The notes beneath the pieces were generated by a model. It saw only the letters and a list, made by a program, of their open reading frames with translations. It had not been told where the DNA came from and searched no databases. A DNA stretch of 63,744 nt from contig JAFALA010000094.1 in NCBI GenBank assembly GCA_019234815.1, positions 1 through 63,744 of the forward strand. Direction: 5' to 3'. Every line of letters begins with the position of its first letter. The stretch's first letter is position 1. This stretch comes from Burkholderiaceae bacterium. Lineage in GTDB: Bacteria; Pseudomonadota; Gammaproteobacteria; Burkholderiales; Burkholderiaceae_C. Positions 29,181 through 39,139 of the stretch are shown one piece after another. Made by a program: the position numbers and the translations under genes.

Positions 29181-30116
29181 ATGCTGAAGCAAAGAACCAT
29201 CAAGTCGCTGACGCGTGCCGTGGGCGTGGGCATACACAGCGGTCAAAAAGTCGAGATCACCCTGCGGCCCGCCGCACCCAATACCGGCATCGTGTTCCGT
29301 CGCACCGACCTCAGTTCGCCGGTCGACATCCCGGTGCGCCCCGAAACGGTTTGCGACACCCGCATGGCCACGACCGTGAGCCCCGGCGGCGACCCCGGCG
29401 CGCCGCGCGTGCAGACCATCGAGCATCTGCTGTCGGCCTGCGCCGGCCTGGGGCTGGACAATCTGTACGTCGACATCAACGCCGACGAGGTGCCCATCCT
29501 GGACGGCTCGGCAGCCAGCTTCGTGTTCCTGCTCCAAAGCGCCGGCATCGAGCTGCAGAACGCGCCCAAGACCTTCCTGCGCGTCAAGAAGACCGTCGAA
29601 GTGCGCCAGGGCGAAGGCAAGCGCCTGATGTGGGCGAAGCTGGAGCCGCATCACGGCTACACCCTCAGCTTCGAGATCGAGTTCGACAATCCGGCCGTGT
29701 CGGCGACCGGCCAGCGCTTCGTGTTCGACATGGGGTCCGGCACCTACAAGCGCGACATCGCGCGCGCCCGCACCTTCGGCATGACCGCCGACATCGAGCT
29801 GATGCGCTCGCGTGGCCTGACCCTGGGCGGCGCCATGGACAACGCCATCGTCGTCGACGACTACCGCGTGCTCAACGCCGACGGACTGCGCTACGACGAC
29901 GAATTCGTCAAGCACAAGATCCTCGACGCCATCGGCGACATGCAGGTGGCCGGCCACCCGATGCTGGGCGCCTACACCTCGTTCAAGGGCGGCCACGAGC
30001 TCAACAACAAGCTGCTGCGCGCTTTGTTGGCCGATGCTTCGGCTTATGAGCTGGTGACCTTCGACGACGACTCGCAAGCGCCGCGCGGTTTTGCGGAATT
30101 GGCACCGGCGTGGTGA
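29181..30116 (+). CDS. lpxC: UDP-3-O-acyl-N-acetylglucosamine deacetylase LpxC
   Basis: Zinc deacetylase catalysing the committed step of lipid A synthesis, so the organism has an LPS outer membrane. 311 aa. Zinc ligands: the first His in [13 protein letters not shown], and the His and Asp in [12 protein letters not shown]; the catalytic His is in [12 protein letters not shown]. The start at 29181 matches the family N-terminus ([19 protein letters not shown]). Separated from ftsZ by an intrinsic terminator. Confidence 0.96.
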   Translation: MLKQRTIKSLTRAVGVGIHSGQKVEITLRPAAPNTGIVFRRTDLSSPVDIPVRPETVCDTRMATTVSPGGDPGAPRVQTIEHLLSACAGLGLDNLYVDINADEVPILDGSAASFVFLLQSAGIELQNAPKTFLRVKKTVEVRQGEGKRLMWAKLEPHHGYTLSFEIEFDNPAVSATGQRFVFDMGSGTYKRDIARARTFGMTADIELMRSRGLTLGGAMDNAIVVDDYRVLNADGLRYDDEFVKHKILDAIGDMQVAGHPMLGAYTSFKGGHELNNKLLRALLADASAYELVTFDDDSQAPRGFAELAPAW

Positions 30117-30132
30117 AGCGGAGCCTGGCCGC

Positions 30133-30318
30133 ATGACCATGTTCCGATTGGTGTTTGAGCTGCTGATGGTGGCGGCCGTCCTTTGCTTTGCCATGTACAT
30201 CGGCACGCGCCAGGTGATCTGGCGTCGGCGCGGCATATTTTTGATGCGGTGGACCGTGCTCGCCGGCCTGGGATTTTTCGCGGTGCTGATCCTTGAGCGC
30301 CTGGCTGTCATGCTGTAG
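30133..30318 (+). CDS. Small membrane protein of unknown function
   Basis: 61 aa with two predicted membrane helices (about 4-22 and 36-54) joined by a short basic loop (RQVIWRRRG), so both ends probably face the periplasm. The ATG at 30133 has GGAG 9 bp upstream; an ATG two codons later is possible. I do not recognise the family. It lies 16 bp after lpxC on the same strand and before mtfA, and may share their transcript. Confidence 0.5.
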   Translation: MTMFRLVFELLMVAAVLCFAMYIGTRQVIWRRRGIFLMRWTVLAGLGFFAVLILERLAVML

Positions 30319-30386
30319 TTGCCACGGTCCCATCTTGAAACTCGCCGCCCACCCCCATATGGGTCGGAAGCGAATTCGAGGTTGAC

Positions 30387-31214
30387 GTGCCGCTTCTCAT
30401 TCTGATTCTGTTTGCTGCGGGGCTTTTGACCTGGTTCATCTTCGGACCCAGGCTGATGGCGTGGCGCCGTTCGCGCCTGGGGCGGCGTGCCTTTCCTGCG
30501 CATTGGCGGCGCATTCTGCGCAAGAACCTGCCGCTGTACCGGCAGCTGCCGGCGGACTTGCAGCTGCAGCTCAAGCAGCACATCAAGGTATTCCTGGCGG
30601 AAAAGGCCTTTGTCGGCTGCGCCGATTTGGTGCTGACCGAAGAGATGCGCGTCATCATCGCGGCCCAGGCCTGTCTGCTCTTGCTGAATCGGCCGGTGGA
30701 CTATTTTCCGCAGGTCGGCCGCATCCTGGTCTATCCCGGCGCTTTCGTCGCCCCGCGCAGCCGCGCCGACGCGGCGGGTGTGCACCATGAGTGGCGCGAA
30801 ACGCTGGTGGGGGAGTCCTGGTCGGGCGGCGCGGGTCAGATCGTGCTGTCATGGGACGATGTGCTGAACGATGCGCGGCACGGGCAGGAGACCGGGCGCA
30901 ACGTCGTGCTGCACGAGTTTGCCCACCAGCTCGACGGCGAGGCCGGCCCCACCAATGGCGCGCCGGCGCTTGCCACGCGACAACGGGCGCGCCGCTGGTC
31001 CGAGGTGATGGGCCGCGAGTACAGCACGCTGCGCTGGCAGATCCGGTTGGACAGGCCGCGGGTGCTTGACGACTATGCCGCCACCAACCCGGCCGAGTTC
31101 TTCGCGGTGAGCACCGAAACCTTCTTCATGCGACCGCAGGTCATGCAGGCCCAGCATGTCGAGCTGTATCAGCTTCTGAGCGACTTTTACAGCGTCGATC
31201 CCGCGAGTTGGTGA
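30387..31214 (+). CDS. mtfA: Zinc-dependent M90-family peptidase (MtfA-like)
   Basis: 275 aa. One N-terminal hydrophobic segment (3-20), then a cytoplasmic MtfA domain with the zinc motif His176-Glu-Phe-Ala-His180 (VVLHEFAHQLDG) and a downstream glutamate in NPAEFFAVSTETFF. E. coli MtfA is an aminopeptidase that binds the repressor Mlc and so affects glucose uptake; whether that holds here is unknown, and the N-terminal membrane segment is an addition to the E. coli form. The start is GTG at 30387 with GAGG 5 bp upstream. Confidence 0.85.
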   Translation: MPLLILILFAAGLLTWFIFGPRLMAWRRSRLGRRAFPAHWRRILRKNLPLYRQLPADLQLQLKQHIKVFLAEKAFVGCADLVLTEEMRVIIAAQACLLLLNRPVDYFPQVGRILVYPGAFVAPRSRADAAGVHHEWRETLVGESWSGGAGQIVLSWDDVLNDARHGQETGRNVVLHEFAHQLDGEAGPTNGAPALATRQRARRWSEVMGREYSTLRWQIRLDRPRVLDDYAATNPAEFFAVSTETFFMRPQVMQAQHVELYQLLSDFYSVDPASW

Positions 31215-31220
31215 AATGGA

Positions 31221-33047
31221 TCAGGCGCTGACCAAGTCTTCATCCGCCGCCTCTTCATCGGCCTCGATCGCCTGCAGCATCACCAGGCGCTGGTAGAGGC
31301 CGTTGTCGATCTGCATCAGCTCGGCGTGGGTGCCGCGCTCGGCCAGCTCGCCATGATTGAGCACCACGATCTGGTCGGCTTCGCGGATGGTGGAGAGACG
31401 GTGCGCGATGGCGACCACGGTGACCTTGCCGCGCAGGGCGCGCAGCGCGTCCGAGATCAGCAGTTCGGTGGCGCTGTCGATGTTGGACGTGGCCTCGTCA
31501 AGGAACAGGATGCGCGGCTTGCCGGCCAGCGCCCGCGCCATCGCGATCAGCTGTTTTTGCCCGGTCGAGACGCGCGCGCTGCCCTCGCCGAGCAGCGTGT
31601 CGTAAGCCTGCGGCAGGGCTGCGATCACCTCGTGGATGTGGGCGTCATGCGCGGCTTGAATCACAGCGGTCTCGGGAACGGCGCGGCCCATGCTGATGTT
31701 CTCGCGCACGCTGGCCGACATCAGGTAAGGCTCCTGCGGCACCAGGCCGATGGCGGCGCGGAATGCGGCGTCGGGAATGCTGTGCAAGGCGTGGCCGTCG
31801 ATCGTGATAGCTCCCTGCTGCGCCTCATAGAAGCGCAGCAGCAGCGACAGCAGCGTCGACTTGCCCGAGCCCGTGTGGCCGACGATGCCGACGAAGCTGC
31901 CCGGCGCAATGTCCAGGTTCAGATGCTTGAGCACCCAGTGGGGATCGGTCGATGAATGATTGGCGTAGGCAAAGCTGAGGTCGCGGATCTGGATGCCGCC
32001 CTGGGTGACCTGTCCGGTCCCCGTCGGCGGCGCGCTCGGTTGCTCGCGTGTCAGCAGGGTGCCGACGCGCGAGGCTGCGACCATGGACTGCTGCAACTGG
32101 CTGAACTGCATGGTGATCTGGATCAGCGGCTCGACCACGCGGGCGATGTAGCCGAGAAAGGCGTACAGCAGGCCCACTTCCACGGTGGACATCTCACGCT
32201 GACCGAAGCCGTAGATCACCGTCACGATCAGCCCGACGTTGAGCAGGTCCAGCGCCGGGCGCAGCAGCCAGGCGTTGGCGCTGAGTTCTTTGATGCGGGC
32301 GTCGAGATGGGTGCTGTTGGTCTTTGCAAAGCGTGCCGCAAAGCGCTGCGCCGCGCCCGAGGCCTGCAGCACCGCCATGCCGGCCACGCTCTCGGCCATC
32401 TGCGCGTTGATGTCGCTGCGCAGCTCGCGGGCCCATTGCACGGCGGGTGCGCTCCAGCGCTGGTAGAACCAGATGATCAGCGCGCAGGCAGGCACCAGGG
32501 TCAGCACGATCAGCATCAGATGCCAGTCCAGCCAGGCCATGGCCACCATGGCGCCCAGCACCACCAGGCCGGAGTCGAGCATCACGAACAGCACCTGCCG
32601 ATACAGCATGTTGACGGCCTCGGTGTCGTTGGTGACGCGGCTGACCAACTGGCCGGTGATGGCATGGTCGAAGAAGCGCATGGGCAGGTTCAGGACATGC
32701 GTGTAGACCTGTTCGCGCAGCCGCAGCACCGAGCGTCGCGCCACCCCTGCCATGCGCGCGAGTTGGGCATAGCGTATCCAGGCGGCCGACCAGCTGCTGG
32801 CCAGCATGACGCCAAGCAACAGTGCCATGGCGTGCAGATCGAAATGCTCCGGTATCAGGTGGGCGTCGATGAAGCGCTTGCCCAGCGCCGGCCCAAGGGC
32901 TTCCAGTCCGGCGCAGACGATCAGCCACAGCAGGCCCCAGAGCAGAGGCTTGCGCTCGGGCCGCGCCGCGTGCACCAGCAGGCCCACCGAAGACCAGGGA
33001 TTGGGGTGTTCGACCGTTTTTTCAACCTTCTCGGGTGCGGCCGTCAT
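31221..33047 (-). CDS. mdlB: ABC exporter, ATP-binding/permease half (MdlB-like)
   Basis: 608 aa: six membrane helices (about 40-330) fused to a nucleotide-binding domain with Walker A GHTGSGKSTLLSLL, Q-loop GLVPQEPYLM and Walker B ILFLDEATSNID. The signature motif is VSTGQKQL instead of LSGGQ, so one of the two composite ATP sites is probably non-hydrolysing, as in heterodimeric exporters. E. coli MdlB shows a similar degenerate form. The ATG at 33047 overlaps the stop of the partner gene (ATGA). Substrate unknown. Confidence 0.82.
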   Translation of the reverse strand: MTAAPEKVEKTVEHPNPWSSVGLLVHAARPERKPLLWGLLWLIVCAGLEALGPALGKRFIDAHLIPEHFDLHAMALLLGVMLASSWSAAWIRYAQLARMAGVARRSVLRLREQVYTHVLNLPMRFFDHAITGQLVSRVTNDTEAVNMLYRQVLFVMLDSGLVVLGAMVAMAWLDWHLMLIVLTLVPACALIIWFYQRWSAPAVQWARELRSDINAQMAESVAGMAVLQASGAAQRFAARFAKTNSTHLDARIKELSANAWLLRPALDLLNVGLIVTVIYGFGQREMSTVEVGLLYAFLGYIARVVEPLIQITMQFSQLQQSMVAASRVGTLLTREQPSAPPTGTGQVTQGGIQIRDLSFAYANHSSTDPHWVLKHLNLDIAPGSFVGIVGHTGSGKSTLLSLLLRFYEAQQGAITIDGHALHSIPDAAFRAAIGLVPQEPYLMSASVRENISMGRAVPETAVIQAAHDAHIHEVIAALPQAYDTLLGEGSARVSTGQKQLIAMARALAGKPRILFLDEATSNIDSATELLISDALRALRGKVTVVAIAHRLSTIREADQIVVLNHGELAERGTHAELMQIDNGLYQRLVMLQAIEADEEAADEDLVSA

Positions 33048-34834
33048 AGCGTCATCTCCAGCTGCTGGTAGCGCCATTGCGTTGCATACCAGCCAGCGTG
33101 GCCATGGGCATCGACATGCGCCAGCAGCGCATCGTGGCGGCCCTGCTCGCAGATGCGGCCCTTGCGCAGTACGACGATGTGGTCGGCATCCATCACGGCG
33201 CTCAGGCGGTGGCTGACGACGATCAGGCTGCGGTTGCGGTCGGCCTGGCGCAGCTCGCGCAAGTGACCGAGGATGCGGGTTTCGGTGCCGGTGTCGACGG
33301 CCGAGAGTGCGTCGTCCAGCAGGAGGATGGAGGCCTCGCTGAGCAGTGCGCGTGCAATTGCGACGCGCTGGCGCTGGCCGCCCGAGAGGCTCACGCCGCG
33401 CTCGCCCACCAGGGTGTCGTAGCCCTGCGGCAGGCCCATCACGTCGTCGTGCACGTCGGCCAGCCGGGCCGCTTCCATCACTTGTTCGCGCGTGGCCTCG
33501 GGGCGGGCCAGGGCGATGTTGTCGGCGATCGAGGCGGAGAACAGGAACGGCTCCTGCGGCACCCAGGCGATGCGGCGGCGCAAGGCGGCGAGGCTCAGAT
33601 CGGTCAGCGGGCGCGCCGTGCCTGCGGCCGCGTCGAGCGAGATCTGCCCCGCCTCAGGTTCGAACTGGCGCAGCAGCAGGTTCAACACCGTGGATTTGCC
33701 CGCGCCCGTGGGGCCGACCAACCCCAGGGTCTGGCCTGGCGCCAGGGCCAGTGAGATTTCGTGCAGCGCGGGCTGTGCGGCCTCGGGGTAGCCGAAATCG
33801 ACCTGTTTCATGTGCAGCGTGGCGCCGGGCGGCCACTCGGCCTGGCCGCTGTCGGCTAGCGTGGCCGGCGCGTCCAGGACGGGCTGCAACCGGCCCCAGC
33901 CGGCGCGGCCGCGCTCCAGCAGCGACAACACCCAGCCGGCGGCGAACATGGGCCAGATCAGCTGTCCGAGGTACATGGTGAAGGAGGTGAGCTGGCCGAT
34001 GCTGAGCTCATGGCGCGACACCAGCCAGCCGCCCATGCCCAATGCGATCACCATGGCCAGACCCAGCGTCATGCCCACGGCCGGCTCGTAGGCGGCTTCC
34101 CAGCGCTGCGCCTGGTAGGCGGCTTCGCCGGCATGGTCGGCCAGAGCGCTGAACTGCGCCGCGCTGCGCTCGGCCAGGCCCAGCGCGCGCAGGGTGCGCA
34201 CGCCGCTGAGGCTGTCCTGCACATGCTGGTTGAGCGTGGAGAAGCGCTCCAGCGAGGCCTTCCAGGCCTGGTGCACCTGCTCCGACACGTACCAGAACGA
34301 CAGCGCCATCAAGGGGAAGGGCACCAGGGACGCCAGCGCCAGGCGCCAGTCCACGCCCAGCAGCATCATGCCCAGTACCAGCAGCAGCGTCAGGCTGCCG
34401 TCGAAGGCGGCCAGCATGGCTTCGCCGACGGCCATCTCGACGGCGTCGACGTCGTTGGTCGCCAGCGCCATCAGGTCGCCGGTGCGCTGGCGCTGGAAGA
34501 AGCGCGGGCCCTGCAGCGTCATCTGTCGGTACAGGCGGGTGCGCAGGTCCCGTCCCAATTGGTAGGACGCCGCAAACAGGGTCAGGCGCCAGCCCGCGCG
34601 CAGCAGGTAGACGCAAGCGCCCGCCAGCACCAGCTTGCCGAGCTCCAGCAACAGGCCTTTTCCGGCCAGGCGGTGCTGTGCCAGGCCGTCGATCACATGG
34701 CCCACCTGGCGCGGAATCCAGACCGTCATCACTGCGATCACGAGCAGCATCAGCGCCGCCAGGGCATAGGCGCGTGCGTGCCGGCGCACGAAGCCGAGTA
34801 CCAGTTGCGCCAGCGTCTGGGGAGATGCCGTCAT
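33044..34834 (-). CDS. mdlA: ABC exporter, ATP-binding/permease half (MdlA-like)
   Basis: 596 aa: six membrane helices, then a nucleotide-binding domain with Walker A GPTGAGKSTVLNLL, a canonical signature SLSGGQRQRVAIARAL and Walker B ILLLDDALSAVD. The LDDALSAVD form (Asp where the catalytic Glu is usual) is shared with MdlA-type halves, so this subunit and its partner complement each other's missing residues. The start at 34834 lies two bases after the ruvC stop, giving a ruvC-mdlA-mdlB operon. Confidence 0.82.
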   Translation of the reverse strand: MTASPQTLAQLVLGFVRRHARAYALAALMLLVIAVMTVWIPRQVGHVIDGLAQHRLAGKGLLLELGKLVLAGACVYLLRAGWRLTLFAASYQLGRDLRTRLYRQMTLQGPRFFQRQRTGDLMALATNDVDAVEMAVGEAMLAAFDGSLTLLLVLGMMLLGVDWRLALASLVPFPLMALSFWYVSEQVHQAWKASLERFSTLNQHVQDSLSGVRTLRALGLAERSAAQFSALADHAGEAAYQAQRWEAAYEPAVGMTLGLAMVIALGMGGWLVSRHELSIGQLTSFTMYLGQLIWPMFAAGWVLSLLERGRAGWGRLQPVLDAPATLADSGQAEWPPGATLHMKQVDFGYPEAAQPALHEISLALAPGQTLGLVGPTGAGKSTVLNLLLRQFEPEAGQISLDAAAGTARPLTDLSLAALRRRIAWVPQEPFLFSASIADNIALARPEATREQVMEAARLADVHDDVMGLPQGYDTLVGERGVSLSGGQRQRVAIARALLSEASILLLDDALSAVDTGTETRILGHLRELRQADRNRSLIVVSHRLSAVMDADHIVVLRKGRICEQGRHDALLAHVDAHGHAGWYATQWRYQQLEMTL

Positions 34835-34836
34835 GC

Positions 34837-35385
34837 TCAATACGTCCGCCCGCCCCTGAACTGCGCATGCTGGCGCCGCTGCAGGGTGGTGTTGCGGCTC
34901 ATGGCTTCGAAGGAGACGCGGGCGTGCGCGTGCATGATGGCCAGGCCTAGCGCATCGGCCGCGTCCTTGCCCGGCAGGGCCGGCAGGTTCAGCAGACGCT
35001 GGACCATGGCCTGCACCTGGTCCTTCTTGGCATGGCCGTGGCCGACGATGGCCTTCTTCATCTGCAGCGCGGTGTATTCGGACACGGCCAGGTCGTTCGA
35101 GACCAGCGCCGTCAGCGCCGCGCCGCGCGCCTGGCCCAGCAGCAGCGTGGACTGCGGATTGACGTTGACGAACACGATTTCCACCGCCGCGCACTGCGGC
35201 TGGTAGCGCGCCGTGACCTCGCGCACGCCGTCGAAGATGATCTTCAGGCGCGCCGGCAGGTCGCCCTGGTCCACGCTGCTCGTGCGTATCGTGCCGCTGG
35301 CCACGTAGCTCAGATGCGGCCCCTCGGCCTCGATCACGCCGAATCCGGTGGTCTGCAGGCCGGGGTCGATGCCGAGGATGCGCAT
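34837..35385 (-). CDS. ruvC: Holliday junction resolvase RuvC
   Basis: 182-aa dimeric endonuclease cleaving four-way junctions. Catalytic acids: Asp7 (GIDPG), Glu69 (AVEIVF), Asp141 and Asp144 ([11 protein letters not shown]). The start at 35385 matches the family N-terminus; a longer frame is rejected. No ruvA or ruvB lies nearby; instead an ABC exporter follows. In many betaproteobacteria purH lies immediately upstream; here 4.4 kb of other genes intervene. Confidence 0.95.
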   Translation of the reverse strand: MRILGIDPGLQTTGFGVIEAEGPHLSYVASGTIRTSSVDQGDLPARLKIIFDGVREVTARYQPQCAAVEIVFVNVNPQSTLLLGQARGAALTALVSNDLAVSEYTALQMKKAIVGHGHAKKDQVQAMVQRLLNLPALPGKDAADALGLAIMHAHARVSFEAMSRNTTLQRRQHAQFRGGRTY

Positions 35386-35485
35386 GGGGGTGAAGTGCTG
35401 ACGGTGTGGACTGGGAAAGCGCCAGCGCGGGGCCGGCTCGTTTCCGAGCATCGTAGCAGGGCCACGCGAGTGGGACTCAGGGCAC

Positions 35486-37090
35486 TCAGCCCTTCAAGCG
35501 CTTGACCAGCCCCGCCGTCATCCGCGCCGCCTGCCCGTACACCGACAGCTGCGGATTGGCGCCTATGCTGGTCGGGAACACCGAGCCGTCGTGGATCGAT
35601 AGCTTGCCGATCTGCCAGTGCTGGCCGTCGGGGCGCACCACGCCGCGCTGGGCGTCGGCGGCCATGGCGCAGCCGCCCATCACGTGGGCGCAGACGACGC
35701 GGGTGACGTGGGGCTTGAGGGCCAGCGCCTGGATGCCGGCCTGGGCCTGCTCCCAGCTCGTGTAGGCGGGCGCGGCCTCGTGCATGGGCGTGACCGACAG
35801 GGCGCCGGCCGCGAACTGGATTTGCGCCATGGTCAGCAAGGCGCGGCGCGCGCCTTCCATCACGACCTCGGTCAGGGGGTAGTCCAGCACCGGGCTGCCG
35901 TCGTCCTTGAGCGCCACGCTGCCGCCTTCGGACTGCGGATGGAAGCCGTCGCGCAGCAGCGCCAGCATGGCCTGTGCGTGCGGGAAGCGGCCCAGCTCGG
36001 CGATCGAGGTCGGCCCGAGGCCGGTCATGGTGGCGCTCATCAGGGACGGGTGCAGCGGCGGGACTTCGAGCTTGAAGCCGAGCGGTCCGTCGATGGAGCC
36101 GATGTGCATGAAATGGTCGGAGTAGATGCTTTGCGGCGCGCCTGACCAGCCTTCGATGCGTTCCTCGAATTGCGCCGAGGAGATCACCACCGGATGCAGG
36201 AAGGTGCGCTTGCCCAGCAAGCCGTGCGGGTCCGGCGCCTTGGAGCGCAGCAGCAGGGCGGGCGAATTGATGGCGCCGCCGGCCACGATGTAGTGGCGGG
36301 CGGTGATGCGCAGTTCGGGGCCGGCCGGGCTGTCGTCCAGGTTCACGGGACGGCAGATCAGGGCCTGGACCTGAGTTTGGTCATCGGTGCCGCTCAGCTC
36401 CAGCCGTTCTGCACGCGTCTGCACCAGCAGGGTGGCGCCCAGGTCCAGCGCCGCGGGGATGGTGGTCAGCAGCATCGACTGCTTGGCGTTGGTCGGGCAG
36501 CCCATGCCGCAGGAGCCCAGGTTCCAGCAGCCCTTGACATTGCGATGGATGACGGGCGCCTCGATGCCCAGCTTGGCGGCGCCGCGGCGCAGCACCTCGT
36601 TGTTGGCATTGGGCGAGGTCTCCCATTCGTGCATGTTGAGGCGCTGCTCGATCTGCTCGAACCAGGGCGCCATCGCGGCCTCGGTGGCGTCTTCCAGGCC
36701 GTAGCGCTCGCGCCAGAAATCGAGCGTGCCGGGCGGGGTGCGGAAGCTGCTGGTCCAGTTGACCGTGGTGGAGCCGCCCACGCAGCGGCCCTGCATGATG
36801 TTGATGGCCTTGTCGGCGGTCTTGCGCGCGGCGCCCTCCTGGTAGAGCGCCGGGTAGGCGTCGCTCTCGCGCTGGCGGAAATCGGAGCTGGAGCGCAGCG
36901 GTCCGGCCTCGACCATCACCACCTTGAAGCCGGCCTGGGCCAGCAGCTCGGCGCTGACGCCCGCGCCGGCGCCGCTGCCGACGATGGCGACGTCGCAGTC
37001 CAGGCTGTTCGGCAGCGGGCCATGGCCGCCGCCCAGTACCTTCCAGCCTGACGCCAGACCGGCCTTGATCGGATCAGGAATCTGAGTCAT
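35486..37090 (-). CDS. GMC-family FAD-dependent oxidoreductase (alcohol dehydrogenase type)
   Basis: 534 aa. An FAD dinucleotide motif near residue ~30 ([20 protein letters not shown], then VVMVEAG), the GMC signature around [19 protein letters not shown], a cysteine-bearing loop ([15 protein letters not shown]), and a C-terminal domain with [12 protein letters not shown] and [19 protein letters not shown]. The family oxidises alcohols or sugars and passes electrons to quinones or cytochromes. No signal peptide of its own; it could travel with the Tat-signal partner. The start at 37090 overlaps the stop of that gene (ATGA). Last gene of the three-gene operon. Confidence 0.85.
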   Translation of the reverse strand: MTQIPDPIKAGLASGWKVLGGGHGPLPNSLDCDVAIVGSGAGAGVSAELLAQAGFKVVMVEAGPLRSSSDFRQRESDAYPALYQEGAARKTADKAINIMQGRCVGGSTTVNWTSSFRTPPGTLDFWRERYGLEDATEAAMAPWFEQIEQRLNMHEWETSPNANNEVLRRGAAKLGIEAPVIHRNVKGCWNLGSCGMGCPTNAKQSMLLTTIPAALDLGATLLVQTRAERLELSGTDDQTQVQALICRPVNLDDSPAGPELRITARHYIVAGGAINSPALLLRSKAPDPHGLLGKRTFLHPVVISSAQFEERIEGWSGAPQSIYSDHFMHIGSIDGPLGFKLEVPPLHPSLMSATMTGLGPTSIAELGRFPHAQAMLALLRDGFHPQSEGGSVALKDDGSPVLDYPLTEVVMEGARRALLTMAQIQFAAGALSVTPMHEAAPAYTSWEQAQAGIQALALKPHVTRVVCAHVMGGCAMAADAQRGVVRPDGQHWQIGKLSIHDGSVFPTSIGANPQLSVYGQAARMTAGLVKRLKG

Positions 37091-37596
37091 GCAATTTCTC
37101 TGGGGCCGGGGTAGCCCATCAAGGACCAATGCGCGGGATCGGCAAAGAACACGCCGTAGTTGAGATCGCGCAGCGCGTGGTAGGCCTGCTGTTTCAAGGC
37201 GAGGCCTGAATGGCGCATGGCATCGAGCGCCGCCAGGATGTCGGCGCTGCTGCAGGCCGACCAGTCGTGCAGCAGGCCGGTCAGGCCGAGGCGGCCCGCG
37301 CTGCCGTTCAGCAGGCTGAAGAGTTGCGAGAGCTCCTGGCGCACCGGCACCGTGAAGCCGGCCATGGTCTGGTCCAGGGCCGCCAGATGCGCCTGCAGGG
37401 CGCGGTCGCGCGCCGGGCCGGGCGCCGGCCAGGCGCCGTCGAGCAGCGCCAGCGCCACTGCGCCCATCCAGGCGCGCGTGGCTTCGCTCATGCGCCCGTC
37501 CTTGAAGCCGGGGCGAATCAGGCCGATGCCGGTACCGGCCACGGCCAGCACCACGGCGCCGCCGAGGCCGAGCTTGAGCAGGCTGCGGCGTTTCAT
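37087..37596 (-). CDS. Tat-signal small subunit-like protein
   Basis: 169 aa beginning with a twin-arginine-like leader (KRRSLLKLGLGG) and a hydrophobic stretch (AVVLAVAGTGIGLI). The mature part is mostly helical, ending with YHALRDLNYGVFFADPAHWSLMGYPGP, which resembles the gluconate-2-dehydrogenase subunit 3 type partners of GMC dehydrogenases. It likely escorts the folded flavoprotein across the inner membrane and anchors it. ATGA overlaps join it to the aldehyde dehydrogenase upstream and the GMC enzyme downstream. Confidence 0.65.
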   Translation of the reverse strand: MKRRSLLKLGLGGAVVLAVAGTGIGLIRPGFKDGRMSEATRAWMGAVALALLDGAWPAPGPARDRALQAHLAALDQTMAGFTVPVRQELSQLFSLLNGSAGRLGLTGLLHDWSACSSADILAALDAMRHSGLALKQQAYHALRDLNYGVFFADPAHWSLMGYPGPREIA

Positions 37597-39002
37597 ACGA
37601 TGCTCTTCAAAAGGGCGAGCAAGCGATCGAAGGTCTTGCCGTAGGGTGGGTGGAACAACTTGGTGCCCGCGAAGCGCGACTGGATGAAGACCGGCTTTTC
37701 CTTGCTGAAGGTCCGGAAGCCGAACTCGCCGTGGTAGGCGCCGATGCCGCTGGCGCCGACGCCGCCGAAGGGCTGGTCTTCCTGGCCCAGGTGCCAGATG
37801 CAGTCGTTGACGGTGACGCCGCCCGCATGGGTTTGCGTCAGCGCCTGCGCGCGCCGGTCCTTGTCGGTGCCGAACCAGTACATCGCCAGCGGCCGTTCGT
37901 GCCGGTTGATGTAGGCCAGCGCTTCGTCGACCTGGCGGTAGGGCACGATGGGCAGCAGCGGCCCGAAGATTTCCTCGCGCATCACGGCCATGTCCTCGTT
38001 CACCTGCAGCAGCAGGTGCGGCACCATCTTCGTGCCGCCGGGGATCTCGTCATGCGTGGGAATCAGGCGCGCGCCGCGCGCCTTGGCGTCGTCCAGCAGG
38101 CCTTGCAACCTTGCAAAGTGGCGCGGGCTGGCGATCGAGCTGAAGTCGGGGTTCTTGTCCAGGCTGGGGTAGAAGCGGCGCACCGTGTCCGTCAGGGCCT
38201 TGGCCAGCGGCTCGACCATCTCCTCGGGCACCAGGAGGTAGTCGGGCGCCACGCAGGTCTGTCCGGCATTGAGCAGCTTGCCGAAGGCCAGCCGCTCGGC
38301 GGTCTGCTGCAAGGGTGCGCCGCGGTCGACCAGGGCGGGCGACTTGCCGCCCAGTTCCAGCGTGACCGGGGTCAGGTTTTGCGCGGCGGCCTGCGCCACC
38401 AGCCGGCCTACCGCGGTCGAGCCGGTGAAGAACAGGTGGTCGAAGGGCAGGTGCGTGAAGGCGCGGCCCAGGTCGGCGTCGCCGGTCACGACCTGCATCT
38501 CGTCCGGCGCGAAGAACTCCGCCACGATGCGCGCCATCAGCGTCGAGGTTTCCGGCGTGGCTTCCGAGGGTTTGAGCATCACGCGGTTGCCGGCTGCCAG
38601 CGCCGCCAGCGCAGGCGCCATGCTCAGGTAGTAGGGGTAGTTCCAGGGCGACACGATGCCCACCACGCCCAGCGGCTGGCGGATCAGCCGGTTGCTGGCG
38701 GGCAGGAAGTGCAGCGCCGTGGGCACGCGACGCGGCTTCATCCAGCCGCGCAGATGCTTGAGCGCATGCTTGGCGCCGGACTCCACGGAGAAAATATCGA
38801 GCAGCAGGCTTTCCTGCCGAGCGCGGTGGCCGAAGTCCTTGGAGATCGCGTCGGCCAGTGCGAGCGCGTGCTTTTGCGTCATCGCGATGAGGCGTTGCAG
38901 GCGGTCGCGGCGGACGGCGAGCGAGGGGTTGCGCTCTGCGGCGTAGGCGCGCTGCTGCTGCTGCAGGATCAGATGCAGGCGCTCTTGGATGGATGCGTCC
39001 AT
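37593..39002 (-). CDS. Aldehyde dehydrogenase, coniferyl-aldehyde dehydrogenase type
   Basis: 469-aa NAD(P)-dependent ALDH without the N-terminal extension of classic ALDHs, as in the coniferyl aldehyde dehydrogenase/ALDH3 group. Catalytic Cys250 (NAGQTCVAPDYLLVP) and Glu216 (LELGGKSPALV); cofactor motif FFTGSTAVGRLV; SPWNYPYYL before it. The start at 39002 follows the family N-terminus. First gene of the operon with the Tat-signal protein and the GMC oxidoreductase; together they could oxidise an alcohol to the acid. The true substrate is unknown. Confidence 0.85.
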   Translation of the reverse strand: MDASIQERLHLILQQQQRAYAAERNPSLAVRRDRLQRLIAMTQKHALALADAISKDFGHRARQESLLLDIFSVESGAKHALKHLRGWMKPRRVPTALHFLPASNRLIRQPLGVVGIVSPWNYPYYLSMAPALAALAAGNRVMLKPSEATPETSTLMARIVAEFFAPDEMQVVTGDADLGRAFTHLPFDHLFFTGSTAVGRLVAQAAAQNLTPVTLELGGKSPALVDRGAPLQQTAERLAFGKLLNAGQTCVAPDYLLVPEEMVEPLAKALTDTVRRFYPSLDKNPDFSSIASPRHFARLQGLLDDAKARGARLIPTHDEIPGGTKMVPHLLLQVNEDMAVMREEIFGPLLPIVPYRQVDEALAYINRHERPLAMYWFGTDKDRRAQALTQTHAGGVTVNDCIWHLGQEDQPFGGVGASGIGAYHGEFGFRTFSKEKPVFIQSRFAGTKLFHPPYGKTFDRLLALLKSIV

Positions 39003-39088
39003 CGTTACTCCTTGTGGCTTGGGGGCCGAGGGTACGCGCAATTGATGCCAGGGGCCAAGCGGATTGGCCCTGGGCTAGAGGCAAGTCC

Positions 39089-39139
39089 CTACTCTCCTGG
39101 TGATGTTTCAGGTGGCCGGGTCTCGATGAATTCGATCAT
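39089..39139 (-). pseudogene. Truncated toxin gene (RelE-like start only)
   Basis: The stop of the antitoxin gene overlaps an ATG (ATGA, 39136-39139), the usual junction of a type II toxin-antitoxin operon. The frame reads MIEFIET, like the first residues of RelE-type toxins, then loses similarity and stops at 39089 after 16 codons. The rest of the toxin appears deleted. Confidence 0.45.
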
